Shown: piece after piece, positions 46,025 to 55,967 of the stretch
Layout: each line of letters begins with the position of its first letter
Position numbering within the stretch: position 1 is the first letter of the stretch
Assembly (NCBI GenBank): GCA_963422705.1
Contig: OY730443.1
Coordinates: 1,550,001 to 1,614,000 of the forward strand
DNA length: 64,000 nt
Reading direction: 5' to 3'
DNA from: G963422705 sp963422705
GTDB lineage: Bacteria > Poribacteria > WGA-4E > WGA-3G
Notes under the pieces: model-generated
Database searches by the model: none
Told to the model about the DNA's origin: nothing
The model's input: only the letters and a program-made list of their open reading frames with translations
Program-made: the position numbers and the translations under genes

Positions 46025-46495
46025 ATGTCTGATAATTTTTCCACAGAACGATTCCAGAAAGAGTTTAGGTACTATTCGCTAAAATGGAGTCTACCCTTGT
46101 TCAGTTTATTTGTATTTGCCTTGATTTTGGGGACTCAGAGTGCGGTATCCTCGCGAATTATCGCTATTAGCGATACGCTTTCCGTAAATTTTGTGTCGAT
46201 CAGTGTAAACACTATAGGGCTTTTTGCGATCGGTGTAAATGTTGCGGGGCTTTTTGCGATCGGTGTGAATGTTGCGGGGCTTTTTGCGATCGGTGTAAAT
46301 GTTATTGGTTTTTTTGCCATCGGCGCAAACGCTCTAGGTTTTTTTGCCGTTGGTTACCGTGCGTGTGGTATCTACGTCTTATCGTACGAGAAAAAAAGCG
46401 TGGGTATCTCCGTGTTTTCGCCTGCTCGTCAAGATGCAGGTGCCGTAGGCTTGTTTACACGGGTTTTTCCCAAATTAAAACAGAGATTCAGTTAG
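46025..46495 (+). CDS. Membrane protein with decapeptide VNVxGLFAIG repeats
   Basis: The ATG at 46025 has GGAGGGA upstream; 156 residues. After a polar N-terminus comes a membrane segment (LPLFSLFVFALILGT) and then five 10-residue repeats of the form VNVAGLFAIG, followed by a degenerate sixth and a short soluble tail. The periodic Asn and Gly with alternating hydrophobics suggests a stacked or solenoid membrane-bound structure, as in other small bacterial proteins with N-x-x-G-x-x-x-I-G repeats. The function is unknown. It lies directly downstream of the 15-bp repeat array. Confidence 0.65.
   Translation: MSDNFSTERFQKEFRYYSLKWSLPLFSLFVFALILGTQSAVSSRIIAISDTLSVNFVSISVNTIGLFAIGVNVAGLFAIGVNVAGLFAIGVNVIGFFAIGANALGFFAVGYRACGIYVLSYEKKSVGISVFSPARQDAGAVGLFTRVFPKLKQRFS
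46205..46354 (+). repeat. Five 30-bp tandem repeats in the membrane protein gene
   Basis: Units start at 46205, 46235, 46265, 46295 and 46325. Each contains GGGCTTTTTGCGATCGGTGT or a close variant; the middle two are almost identical, which indicates recent duplication. Confidence 0.85.
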
Positions 46496-46541
46496 TCCGC
46501 TGAGTTCTATAATAATTCAAACGAACTCTTAGGAGAATATA

Positions 46542-46840
46542 ATGTTTGCTCAAGTTTTCAAGTTATCTATTCTCAGTTGCTTCTGGCAGTCCTAACGCTC
46601 CCGCTTTGTGTTGGCGAATCTCTAAAGTTTGTGTATGATGAGAATGGAAATCTCGTTGAATACACGACAGACACAGGGATGGTGCAATTTGAATATGACA
46701 CCTACAACCGCAAGACTGCTGTCATTGATGCTACAGGTGCCAAACGTGTAATGGAATATGATGCGCATGATAATTTAACAACGTTTGTAGATGAAGTTGA
46801 CAATCAAACAAGGTATAAGCCACCGCGTTTCAAAAAATAG
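46542..46840 (+). pseudogene. RHS/YD-repeat fragment with a frameshifted signal peptide
   Basis: The ATG at 46542 has AGGAG at good distance, but its frame stops after 17 codons. The next frame, from 46577, continues as LLLAVLTLPLCVGES and then two RHS/YD repeats (FVYDENGNLVEYTTD, FEYDTYNRKTAVIDATG, MEYDAHDNLTTFVDE). One indel near 46575 would restore a complete signal peptide. RHS proteins are usually more than 1000 residues long, so this is a small remnant or a very short member. It ends with a basic tail. Confidence 0.65.
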
Positions 46841-46958
46841 GGATCTCTTTTCCTAATCCATATCCGATAGTTACGGGCGTATCTTGCACCGCAATATAAG
46901 AGACTTGCCAGCTACCCCTTAAAACAGATTATTCAATTTATTTAGGGAGGAATCTCTC

Positions 46959-47672
46959 ATGTTCAGCAGAAGTGTTTACGTTATCAGTGGTTTAGTACTA
47001 AGCATCCTATTGGTCGCAGGGGTCGTTATTTTCAACTATTATTTTCGCCGTCCCCCCGAAGAACCAGTGAAGATATACAAAGTCACTACTCCCATCGAGC
47101 GAGTGGAACCGGAGAAGCTGTCTGACCCGTCTACGGTCACTTTCCAACCGGAATCTAAGGCATTCGATACTCTTCCGGATGAAGATATTCAGGTGCCAGA
47201 AGTGCCAGAAGTAGAGGCACCTATAGAAGAGGCACAGCCCGAAATCGATGACTTTTCGGAAACACCTCCAATAACGGAACCTGAGGAACCCCTGCAAGAA
47301 GATACCAGAGTTGTAATGCTAAAAGAAATCTTTCCAGAATTTGACAGGCTCTTGGACGAATCACTGGAACTCGCAAATGAGATGAAAGGAGCAACACCTG
47401 ACAATTACGCAGAGTATGCGGCAAAGGGAGAAGCATTAGAATCTGAAATTCAGGGGTACTGTCAGCAGATATCCGAGGTATTCTCCGGTGCTGTAACTTT
47501 CATTTCGTTTCAGGGACAGCAAATGGCTTACGACGTTGATTTTCAGATGATAAAAAACTCTATTCAGGGACCCATCCCTTCTGAATTAGAGGGATTTTTC
47601 CGTCACACCAGTATGCGAGAAATGTTCGGATTGCCTGAAATACCACCCGATCAATTGCAGCAAATGCAATAG
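46959..47672 (+). CDS. Membrane-anchored hypothetical protein with acidic linker
   Basis: A 237-residue protein with GGGAGGA before the ATG. One N-terminal membrane segment (YVISGLVLSILLVAGVVIF) is followed by a Pro/Glu-rich acidic linker to about residue 115 and a helical domain (FPEFDRLLDESLELANEMKG). Its architecture is like the paralogue pair at 3785 and 4660, although I see no clear sequence match. It may be an anchored scaffold. Its neighbours are gene remnants, so this is one of few intact genes in the segment. Function unknown. Confidence 0.6.
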   Translation: MFSRSVYVISGLVLSILLVAGVVIFNYYFRRPPEEPVKIYKVTTPIERVEPEKLSDPSTVTFQPESKAFDTLPDEDIQVPEVPEVEAPIEEAQPEIDDFSETPPITEPEEPLQEDTRVVMLKEIFPEFDRLLDESLELANEMKGATPDNYAEYAAKGEALESEIQGYCQQISEVFSGAVTFISFQGQQMAYDVDFQMIKNSIQGPIPSELEGFFRHTSMREMFGLPEIPPDQLQQMQ

Positions 47673-47677
47673 AAAGG

Positions 47678-48040
47678 ATGAGCCTGTCCTGTTTCCGTTC
47701 CCTCACTTTTAGTCTTATCCTTGTTGGGATGGGTATGCTGACGTTTCTGCCTCGCGTCGTATCGCTCGACGCACATTGGGCCTCTGATGAGACGCTTTGG
47801 CTGAATCGCTCCCGGCACTTTATGTTATCCCTGCAGCATAGGGATTTTCCAGGGACGCTACAGTCGCATCATCCTGGCGTAACAACGATGTGGCTCGGGG
47901 GGGCAAGTCTCTTGGCACGGTATGGTGAGACGTTATCCGACGCGCTGACAGATGAAGAACAGGTGTTCTCTTCTCCTTCAAATTCATTACCTGATCCTCT
48001 CCGGAATCTGCTTCGGTCTCGCGGGTCTGTCGAAAAGTAA
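47678..48040 (+). pseudogene. N-terminal fragment of a PMT-type membrane glycosyltransferase
   Basis: The first membrane segment and the start of the first extracytoplasmic loop are typical of dolichyl/undecaprenyl-phosphate-dependent mannosyltransferases (GT39-like): WASDETLWLNRSRHF and SHHPGVTTMWLGGASL. About residue 95 the homology breaks off and the frame differs from the continuing part at 47952. From family spacing some 300 bp seem to be missing between the two parts. Confidence 0.65.
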
Positions 48041-50036
48041 CGCCCTCATAGCCGTCCTATATTTCCCTTTGCTGATGTTAGGTTCTTCTCACAGCAACTT
48101 TCCCGTATGGTTCGGTCGGACAGTTTTAGCGGGGATCGTCTGGCTCAGTGTGGCAGTTTTTACCTTTATCATCGGCTGCCCCGCTATCGTATGTTATGGG
48201 ATTCAGATCGCGGGTATTTGGGTGCCTGTCGCGGGTATAACTGCCATCGGTCTACTCGGGATAGTGTTTTTGATCGTTGGGAAGTTGAAAATGTTTATCG
48301 CTACCGAAGCAGATACCGCTGAAATATGGACTTCGCTGGCATCTGTATGTAGCATCAGCGGTATCTGTTTCTTTCTCACCGCATTTGTGGTTTATAAGGC
48401 AGTTTCTCCCGTGTTTGAAGGGGTCGGATGGGCACTCACAACCCAGCATGAGGTTCCACAAATTTTTCTGGGCAAAATCGTTAGCGATCCAGGGGTGCTC
48501 TTCTATCCTTTGATGCTATCCATCAAAAGCTCACCCCTAACACTTCCGCTTTCTTTGATCGGCTTCCTCTTCCTACACCGACAGCGGCATAATCCTGAAT
48601 ATGCCAGAACGTATCAAATCTACGCAGGACTTGCAGTTTTTGTCATTTTATTCGCTGTTTGTATGGCTTTGGGAGCAAAAAAAATGAGTCGCTATTTACT
48701 GCCTATCTTCCCGATCTTGGACATCCTCACCGCAGTCTCGGTACACATTTTAGTGGAAAAGCTGTTTCAAACAGGCATATTCCGATGGAGACAGGATAGG
48801 AAAATGTTAGTGAGTAACGGGCTAAAAGTATTAACAGTTGGTATTATCGTCTTCGTTCAAGTAACACCCGTGCTCAGTCTCCAGCCACACTATGGAACAT
48901 ATTACAATCCCTGCTGGAAACTCACCGATATAACAAAAATATGCTCGTTCGGAGGGGGATACGGCTTAGACCTCGCCGCGGATTATCTGAACAAAAAACC
49001 GGACCCACAGGATTTGATCGTCCGTGTTTCACCACTTTCAGAACATTTCTTCAGTCAGTATTTCAAAGGCGAATCCTATCCACGTAGCACCTATCGGGAG
49101 ACACGGTCGCCAGACTACGAGGTCGTCTATATTAGAGACGTGCAAATTAACAAGGTACCACTCTCAGATATTGGTGGAACCCTTGAGCATATCATCCGTT
49201 TGAATGAAATTGATTACGTCTGGAAAAATGGGAAATCCCAACCGAATAAGAAGACTTATCTGTCCGAAGTGAAGGCTGGTAAGACGATTGGCTCGTTGTG
49301 GCCCTATAACGAAGTAGGGAGTACCCATCACGCGAACGAGGAATTAGCTTCGGTAATGGGGAAAGGTGTATTCGACAATCCGAAAGGGACTCAACTGATT
49401 CAGAGAGTATTCCAAACTGCCAACCTTTCGTCAGACGATATCATCCTGGATTCCTTCGCGGGCAGTGGTACGACGGGGCACGCGGTTCTGGCGTTAAACA
49501 GAGCCGACGGGGGCAACCGCAAATTCATCCTGATTGAATGTGAGGATTACGCCGATACCATCACCGCGGAGCGGGTTCGGCGTGTCATCACCGGCGTCCC
49601 CAATGTCCGCGATGATGCGCTACGTGAAGGCTTGGGCGGTTTTTTTACCTATTGCACCTTGGGCAAACCGATTGAGGTGGAGGCGCTGCTCACCGGCGAG
49701 ACGTTGCCTTCGTATTCCGCACTCGCCGCAAATCTGTTGTATACCACGACAGGCGTTTCTGTGGGGGTGGAGTGCTTGGCACCACAAAACGATGATGGTT
49801 TGTTTTACAGCGATGCGAAAAATGATTACTACCTGCTCTATCAACCGGCGCTTGAGTATTTGCGAAGCGACGCTATGATACTCAATCTAACGCGGGCGAA
49901 ACGCATCCAAACCGCTAGTCGTGAGACGGGGAGAAAGGCGATAGTTTACGCAGCGGGCAATTATACCGGCCAGCGTGAACTCACCCGGATGGGCATTATC
50001 TTTTGTCAACTCCCCCATGCATTACACGAAAGATAA
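47952..50036 (+). pseudogene. Chimeric ORF: glycosyltransferase C-terminal part fused to the C-terminal half of type III Mod
   Basis: The 694-residue frame has two halves of different origin. Residues 1 to about 424 (to 49223) are the membrane part of the PMT-like enzyme begun at 47678 (SGICFGLAGLSKSNALIAV, HIIRLNEIDYVW). From 49224 the text is the C-terminal half of a type III restriction-modification methyltransferase: NGKSQPNKKTYLSE, GSTHHANEEL, and the AdoMet motif FAGSGTTGHA near 49450. The catalytic DPPY half of Mod is missing, as is the end of the glycosyltransferase, so neither enzyme can work. The joint is in frame at DYVW, a string that suits both parents. The restriction subunit follows 380 bp later. 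Confidence 0.75.
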
Positions 50037-50416
50037 AAGGATGCTGCTCTCATCGGATGAAAAGTCCGCAGAACGGCGGTTCTATGCTATGCTGTTCCCA
50101 TCTTTTAGCGGGGCTAAGCCAGAGGTATCTTGTAAATAAAACAGTGAATCTCATCAGCGCATCGTGTATCATTTAACGGGTGAGGTGCCCACGGAAATAA
50201 CACTTTTCGTTGCACACGCCAAAATGAGGGCGGAGGCAGCAAAATTAAGGGAAAGTCTGATGAGTTGAGCTCGTTCCGTTGTCCAAAGTTGCCGATGTCA
50301 GTCTCCCTGCTGGCATCAAGTTGTCGCCCATCTTGAGAAATTGAGTCTAATTTACTGAACAAAACCGCTAAGAAAAAACTCCTATATTTTACTTAATATA
50401 TGTTAAATATAATACC
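50037..50416. other. Intergenic region before the restriction subunit
   Basis: In this 380-bp gap I see no supported gene. The last 60 bp before the Res start are very AT-rich and could hold its promoter, but no clear hexamers or ribosome site stand out. Confidence 0.4.
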
Positions 50417-52997
50417 ATGATGGAATTAAAAGATTACCAACGCGGGGCACTTGATACGTTTAGTCGTTGGTTGGAGACGCTTGATGAGACACAACGTGAA
50501 TCGGAAACGATGCTCGAGGTGTTTAGAGAGAGGACGCCGGATATTCCGATTCCGGATGAGTTGCGCAATTACCCGAAAGCCGCCTGGAAAAAATTGAGGG
50601 CAAACGGGTGCATTGCTGCCACGGCGGGTGAACACATTGACAGAAGCGATGGGGCGAAGCGCCCTATCCCGCATATCTGCTTCAAAGTCCCAACGGGTGG
50701 CGGTAAAACCTTGCTGGCTGCGGCGGCGTTGGAACGTCTTCCGTGGCATCGTGGGTTAGTATTGTGGATTGTGCCGAGTAAGGCGATTTATGCTCAGACT
50801 AAGGCTGCTTTGTGGGATAACCGGCACCCGTATCGCAAAATGTTGCAGCGTGCATCAGCAGGGCGCGTCAAAATGCTGGAAAAAGAGGATAGCTTCAACA
50901 AGGATGACATCGCGAATTACCTATACGTCATGCTGCTCATGCTCCCTGCAACACATCGACAAAAGGGCAAAGAATTTCTGCGCATGTTCCGGGATTCAGG
51001 GCGTTACGCGAGCTTTTTCCCCGATATTGACAATATCTTTGGCAATACCGCATTGCTAAACGAGCATCCGTATCTGGAGTGTCACACGGACGGCGGGCTC
51101 ATCAAACAGAGTCTATTTAATGTGTTCAAGTTGCTTCGTCCTATCGTTGTTCTGGACGAGGCACATAAAGCATATGGGGCGAGAAATCGTGCGACAAACG
51201 AAGAGTTCACCACGTCCATCAATCGACTTAATCCACGTATCGTCATTGAGCTTTCCGCTACGCCGAACCGTGGCATTAGCAATCTGCTTGTCGATATTAG
51301 TGGTGTTGCGCTAAAAAAAGAGGAGATGATTAAGCTGCCGGTACAAGTTACATCGTTCCCGAATGCGGAATGGCAATTAACGCTGAGTCAGGCGGCAGAC
51401 GAACTTGAACGGCTCGATACCGAGGCGATGGCGCTTGAAAGCAGGACTGGGCGCTATATCCGCCCCATCGCGGTTGTGCGGGTAGAGCAAACCGGCAAGG
51501 CGCAGCGCGATGGCGCCCGAATCCACGCCGAGGATGTCCGGGAGTACCTCACACAAAACTTGCATGTACCTCCGGCAGCCGTCCGTGTTAAATCCGCCGA
51601 AAATGATGAGCTCGGACGCGAAAACCTGTTGTCGGAATTTTCACAAGTTCGCTGGATAATTACAAAATCCGCGTTGATGGAGGGATGGGATTGCCCGTTC
51701 GCCTATCTGTTAGTGATGCTCGACAATACACAAGCCCAAAGGGCGATTACGCAACTCATAGGGAGAGTGATGCGGCAGCCGCATGCACAACTCACCGGTA
51801 GCACGCTTCTGAATCAGTGTTACGTCTACTGCAATAACACCGAGGTGGGAACGGTTGTCACACAAGTCAAGAACGGCTTGGAATCGGAGGGGTTAACGGG
51901 CTTAGGTGACGAAGTCATGGCTACCTCGGATTCGAGGCAATGTGGCGATGCCGGGGCAGTACAGACGCAGACTGTTAAACGCCGCGAACGGTTTCAGAAG
52001 CAGTCTATCTACCTCCCGATGGTTCTGCATGAAGATGGCGGGGACTGGGTACGGCTCAATTATCAGGCGCATATCCTACCGCATATAGACTGGGCAGCGA
52101 TTGAACCGCCGGATGTGAGTGCATCTCGCCCGCAAAGCGTCCGCCGGCAATCTGCATCGGTTGATGTTGGTGACGCGCCGCCCGTTTTTCATACGGAGCA
52201 AGAAGCGTTCATTGAGAAAAAGGTGAGTATTTCCGATTTCGCGAGCCGATTGTCCGATATTGTGCCGAATCTCTGGCAAGCCGCACGCATTGCAGGGCAG
52301 ATGCATCAACGGCTGAAAGCGGATGGCGAAACCGAAGCTGACATCTACGATAGGCGTTCTTACCTCGCACATAGCCTGCGGGAGCATGTAAAAAATGAAG
52401 TGGAAAAAGAGGGGGAGCAAGTCTTTTGTGCAAAATTGAATAACGGCCAGATTCGCTTTGATTTAGAGACGGGGACGCCCAATTATCGAATGGTAGACAG
52501 CTATGAAATACAAGTCAGTCCTAATGATAGCCCCCTATTGAAAAATTATGAACCTGTGCAGCTAAGCCTATTTGAACCGATATTTGAACAACAGTTTGAT
52601 TCTGAATTGGAGAAGAAATTTGCCTACTATCTTGATGAACAGAAGGCACTGCAATGGTGGCATCGTGTCGCGGCGCGTCAACGCGGTGAGTATTACGTGC
52701 AGGGCTGGAAACGGGGGCGTATCTACCCTGATTTCGTGGCGATGGTAAATCAAATGGGGTGGCGTGATACACGTCCTAATCTTCGACACAAAAGGCGAGC
52801 ACCTTGCGGGGAACCTTGACACCGAATACAAGCGAAAAGTGCTGGAAGCGCTTGAAGGCGCATTCAATACTGCCGGCACACTGATGGTACGCGATGGAAC
52901 GAAACGGAGAGGCATCTTTCAATTGGTTTTCAGTGAGCAAGATTTTCTTGAAAGCTTACCACGGTTGGATATGGAAACGTATGCTACGCGAAGCTAA
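50417..52997 (+). pseudogene. Type III restriction subunit (Res helicase-nuclease), frameshifted in the nuclease motif
   Basis: The first frame (50417-52819, 800 residues) is an SF2 helicase: Walker A VPTGGGKTLL at 91-100, DEAH at 247-250, SATPNRG and QLIGRVMRQP. Near its end it has RIYPDFVAMVN, the PD half of a PD-(D/E)xK nuclease. The other half, VLIFDTKGEHLAGN, is in the frame 52764-52997, so a one-base shift near 52757-52765 splits the nuclease site. Res needs Mod for recognition, and the only Mod part here is truncated. Without a reading-frame correction the product would be a helicase without nuclease. A sequencing or assembly error at one base is an alternative. Confidence 0.8.
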
Positions 52998-53112
52998 ATG
53001 AAAGCGAAATGCATAGCATTTTTAGGAATTGCTAAAGCACCATCGCGTGTAGGCACACCCCGGCTTTAGCTTCAGCGGGTTTCAGGCGCCTCAAATGAGA
53101 TACATGCTGTCT

Positions 53113-53631
53113 CTATGAGGTACGTTCTGTCCCGATAAATTTTTCGAGATAGAACACGTCATGGAAGCATCTATCAAGTTGCACATGTTTTTTGGCGATG
53201 CCGATATCTTCAAAACCGAGGTTGCGATAAAACCGAAGCGCCCGTGCATTGTTTGCCAACACCTGAATCGCGATTTTCTTATAGCCGTTCTCCCTCGCAA
53301 ATACGAAAACTGCCTCCGCGAGAAGTCCTCCGATTTTATACCCACGGAAGTTTGGGTGTATCCATGTCCCGACGGTGGCAACATGCTTCATTGAATCGGT
53401 ATATTGGGCTAACCCATCCGGTTCAATAACCTGTACCCCAACGAGCTGCTGCTTGAACTCAGCGACAAACATTGCACTTCTCGGCCCCAGGCCGGAAATG
53501 AACGCGTGCTCCTCTTCTACTGTAAATGGATTGGTTAAAGCGGTATACTTTCGTTCACGAATCACGGCGTTCATCACATTTGCGGCGGCTGCCGCGTCCT
53601 GGAGAGTCGCTTGTCTAATCGTCGTATCCAT
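53113..53631 (-). CDS. GNAT-family N-acetyltransferase
   Basis: A 172-residue single-domain acetyltransferase. The acetyl-CoA-binding loop is HPNFRGYKIGGLLAEAVFVFA, read as RGYKIGG followed by a helix, and the terminal beta strand region has NARALRFYRNLGFEDIG, both typical. GNAT enzymes acetylate amines; the substrate is unknown. It begins 10 bp after a LamG-tail remnant on the same strand, so it may be expressed from the duplicated leader upstream. Confidence 0.88.
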   Translation of the reverse strand: MDTTIRQATLQDAAAAANVMNAVIRERKYTALTNPFTVEEEHAFISGLGPRSAMFVAEFKQQLVGVQVIEPDGLAQYTDSMKHVATVGTWIHPNFRGYKIGGLLAEAVFVFARENGYKKIAIQVLANNARALRFYRNLGFEDIGIAKKHVQLDRCFHDVFYLEKFIGTERTS

Positions 53632-53640
53632 AGCGCGCCA

Positions 53641-53876
53641 TTACCAAAACGTCCTGAGTCGGCCCCACGTTGTCGTCACCTTTTCTGTCGCGGGCACCGG
53701 CGACTGTATCCCATTATTCATATCCCATTGGATATCTTGAGCGGAAAGGGCTATGCTCAAAATCCGGAGTTCATCAATGAAGCGGTTGCGGTGTAGTCCG
53801 GTACGAAACAGAGCACGGACATAATCAAAGTTAGGATAGCAAAAGAAATCTGAATTCTTGACATGATACGCCTCAT
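53641..53876 (-). pseudogene. Leader of the LRR gene joined to the tail of a LamG-domain gene
   Basis: From the ATG at 53876 the frame reads a signal peptide almost identical to that of the LRR protein (MRRIMSRIQISFAIL...VLCFVPDYTATA) and stops soon after. Another frame then reads FIDELRILSIALSAQDIQWD and ATEKVTTTWGRLRTFW to a stop at 53641. That is the C-terminal end of concanavalin/LamG-type surface proteins of this kind of genome. The body of the gene is missing, so a deletion joined the two. It is not functional as written. Confidence 0.7.
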
Positions 53877-53961
53877 TTTTATTACCTCATTTTTATCAGT
53901 TTTCAGCTAAAAAGTTGATAACGCGTTGTATCTCTATCCGGCAGGCGCCGGAGTTCACTTG
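53832..53961. repeat. 130-bp direct repeat, copy A (leader of the remnant)
   Basis: Matches copy B at 55923-56052 with about eight differences. It covers the upstream region, the ribosome site and the first codons of the signal peptide. It lies just past the stop of the LRR gene. Confidence 0.9.
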
Positions 53962-53975
53962 TCGTTCGTTGTCCT

Positions 53976-55967
53976 TTAGCGGAAGTGACTTGCAACCGCG
54001 ACGAGGTCCAGAATATCCACGGTGCCATCGCCATTGACATCGGCACGCGGGAGAGCAGCAGCGGCTGTCCCGAAGTTTTGGGAGACAGCGGTTAGATCCA
54101 GAATGTCTACTTTACCATCCTCATTCACATCCCAGCTAGGAGCGGAAATTGTTTGGTTGCTGTTGCGGTATTCATCCAAATTATCTATCAATCCGGCAAT
54201 TGGGGAGAAATCGGATATCCGGTTGTTGTAAAGCCCCAACTCTGTCAGATTTACCAACCCTTGGAGCGCAGAGATATCGGAGATATCGTTCTTGTAAAGC
54301 TCCAACTCTGTCAGGCTTACCAACCCTTGGAGAGGCGATATATCTGAGATATCGTTGGTGTAAAGCCCCAACGTTGTCAGGCTTACCAACCCTTGGAGCG
54401 ACGATATATCTGAGATATCGTTCCTGGAAAGATTCAACTCTGTCAGGCTTACCAACCCTTGGAGCGACGATATATCTGAGATATCGTTGCCGCCAAGACT
54501 CAACTCTGTCAGATTTACCAACCCTTGGAGCGCAGAGATATCTGAGATATCGTTGCCCCAAAGCCCCAACTCTGTCAGTTTTACCAACCCTTGGAGCGCA
54601 GAGATATCGGAGATATCGTTGGCCTGAAGATCCAACGTTGTCAGATTGGTTGCAAACTCAAGTCCTGTTAGATTGCGAATTGGATTGCGAATTCCGTAAC
54701 CCAGCGCCCTAAGCGTTGTTAAAGTTTCCATCTCCGCCTGCGTGATGGCCTCCCCCGCATCTTTGTCTAACGCGGACTTAAGGACATGGCGTAGTCGCGC
54801 GTCGGGAATGTATACATTATTCACATCCCAGGTGGGGAATTGGTTGCTTTGGTTGCTGTTGCGGTATATATCCAGATTATCTATCAATCCGGCAATTGGC
54901 GAGAAATCGAATATCTGGTTGGAGTCAAGATCCAACGTTGTCAGGTTTACCAACCCTTGGAGCGCAGAGATATCTGAGATATCGTTGTCATAAAGCCCCA
55001 ACGTTGTCAGGTTTACCAACCCTTGGAGCGACGATATATCTGAGATATCGTTCCTGGAAAGATTCAACTCTGTCAGGCTTACCAACCCTTGGAGCGACGA
55101 TATATCTGAGATATCGTTCCTGGAAAGATTCAACTCTGTCAGGCTTACTAACCCTTGGAGAGGCGATATATCGGAGATTTCGTTGCCGCCAAGACTCAAC
55201 TCTGTCAGTTTTACCAACCCTTTGAGAGACGATATATCTGAGATTTCGTTGCCGTCAAGCCACAACGCTTTGTTGCCGCCAAGCCCCAACGTTGTCAGGC
55301 TTACCAACCCTTGGAGAGGCGATATATCGGAGATTTCGTTGTTGCCAAGATACAAGCCTGTCAGGTTTACCAACCCTTGGAGCGCAGAGATATCGGAGAT
55401 ATCGTTGTCATAAAGCCCCAACGTTGTCAGGCTTACCAACCGTTGGATCGACGATATATCGGAGATTTCGTTGCTGGAAAGAGACAAGTCTGTCAGGTTT
55501 ACCAACCCTTGGAGCGCAGAGATATCGGAGATATCGTTGGAGTCAAGATACAAGCCTGTCAGGTTTACCAACCCTTGGAGCGCAGAGATATCGGAGATAT
55601 CGTTGCCCCAAAGCCCCAACGTTGTCAGGTTTACCAACCCTTGTAGCGGCGATATATCGGAGATTTCGTTGCCGCTAAGCCACAACTCTGTCAGATTAGT
55701 TGCAAACTCAAGTCCTGTTAGAATGCGAATTGGACGGGGAATGTTGTAACCCGCCGCATCAAGCGTTGATAAAGTCGCCATATCCGCCTGCGTGATGTCC
55801 TCCCATGCATTTTTGTATAACTTGGACCTAATGGCACTGCGTAGATTCGGGTCTGGAATGTGTACGTTTTGTGCGGTTGCGGTTTGCTCCGGTGCGAAGA
55901 AAAGCACGGACATAATGAAAAATAGGATAGCAAAAGGAATCTGAATTCTTGACATGATACGCCTCAT
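53976..55967 (-). CDS. Secreted leucine-rich-repeat protein with dockerin-like C-terminus
   Basis: The ATG at 55967 has GAGGTG upstream; 663 residues with a signal peptide. Two arrays of 22-residue internalin-type repeats (LTxLxLxxNxISDISxLQGLVN) hold about 12 and 7 units. Each array is headed by a similar cap (VHIPDPNLRSAIRSKL and VYIPDARLRHVLKSAL), so the whole module was duplicated. In the first array one unit is shortened (LGLGGNKALWLDGNEIS), a likely recombination scar. The last 55 residues carry two EF-hand-like loops (DVNEDGKVDILDL, DVNGDGTVDILDL), as in type I dockerins. Probably a surface binding protein anchored through the dockerin-like end. The gene is bracketed by 130-bp direct repeats. 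Confidence 0.88.
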   Translation of the reverse strand: MRRIMSRIQIPFAILFFIMSVLFFAPEQTATAQNVHIPDPNLRSAIRSKLYKNAWEDITQADMATLSTLDAAGYNIPRPIRILTGLEFATNLTELWLSGNEISDISPLQGLVNLTTLGLWGNDISDISALQGLVNLTGLYLDSNDISDISALQGLVNLTDLSLSSNEISDISSIQRLVSLTTLGLYDNDISDISALQGLVNLTGLYLGNNEISDISPLQGLVSLTTLGLGGNKALWLDGNEISDISSLKGLVKLTELSLGGNEISDISPLQGLVSLTELNLSRNDISDISSLQGLVSLTELNLSRNDISDISSLQGLVNLTTLGLYDNDISDISALQGLVNLTTLDLDSNQIFDFSPIAGLIDNLDIYRNSNQSNQFPTWDVNNVYIPDARLRHVLKSALDKDAGEAITQAEMETLTTLRALGYGIRNPIRNLTGLEFATNLTTLDLQANDISDISALQGLVKLTELGLWGNDISDISALQGLVNLTELSLGGNDISDISSLQGLVSLTELNLSRNDISDISSLQGLVSLTTLGLYTNDISDISPLQGLVSLTELELYKNDISDISALQGLVNLTELGLYNNRISDFSPIAGLIDNLDEYRNSNQTISAPSWDVNEDGKVDILDLTAVSQNFGTAAAALPRADVNGDGTVDILDLVAVASHFR

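Noticed and set aside
53045..53090. CCCGGCTTTAGCTTCAGCGGG, like an IS200/IS605 end hairpin
   Set aside because: There is no matching partner end or tnp gene around it. It could be a scar beside the Res gene but cannot be supported.
54230..55690. Regular 66-bp repeats suggesting a CRISPR-like array
   Set aside because: The repeats are coding LRR units without unique spacers, and no cas gene is present.
54149..55749. Several plus-strand frames with repeats such as APTLSGLPTLGAQRY
   Set aside because: They are antisense shadows of the LRR gene created by its 66-bp period.
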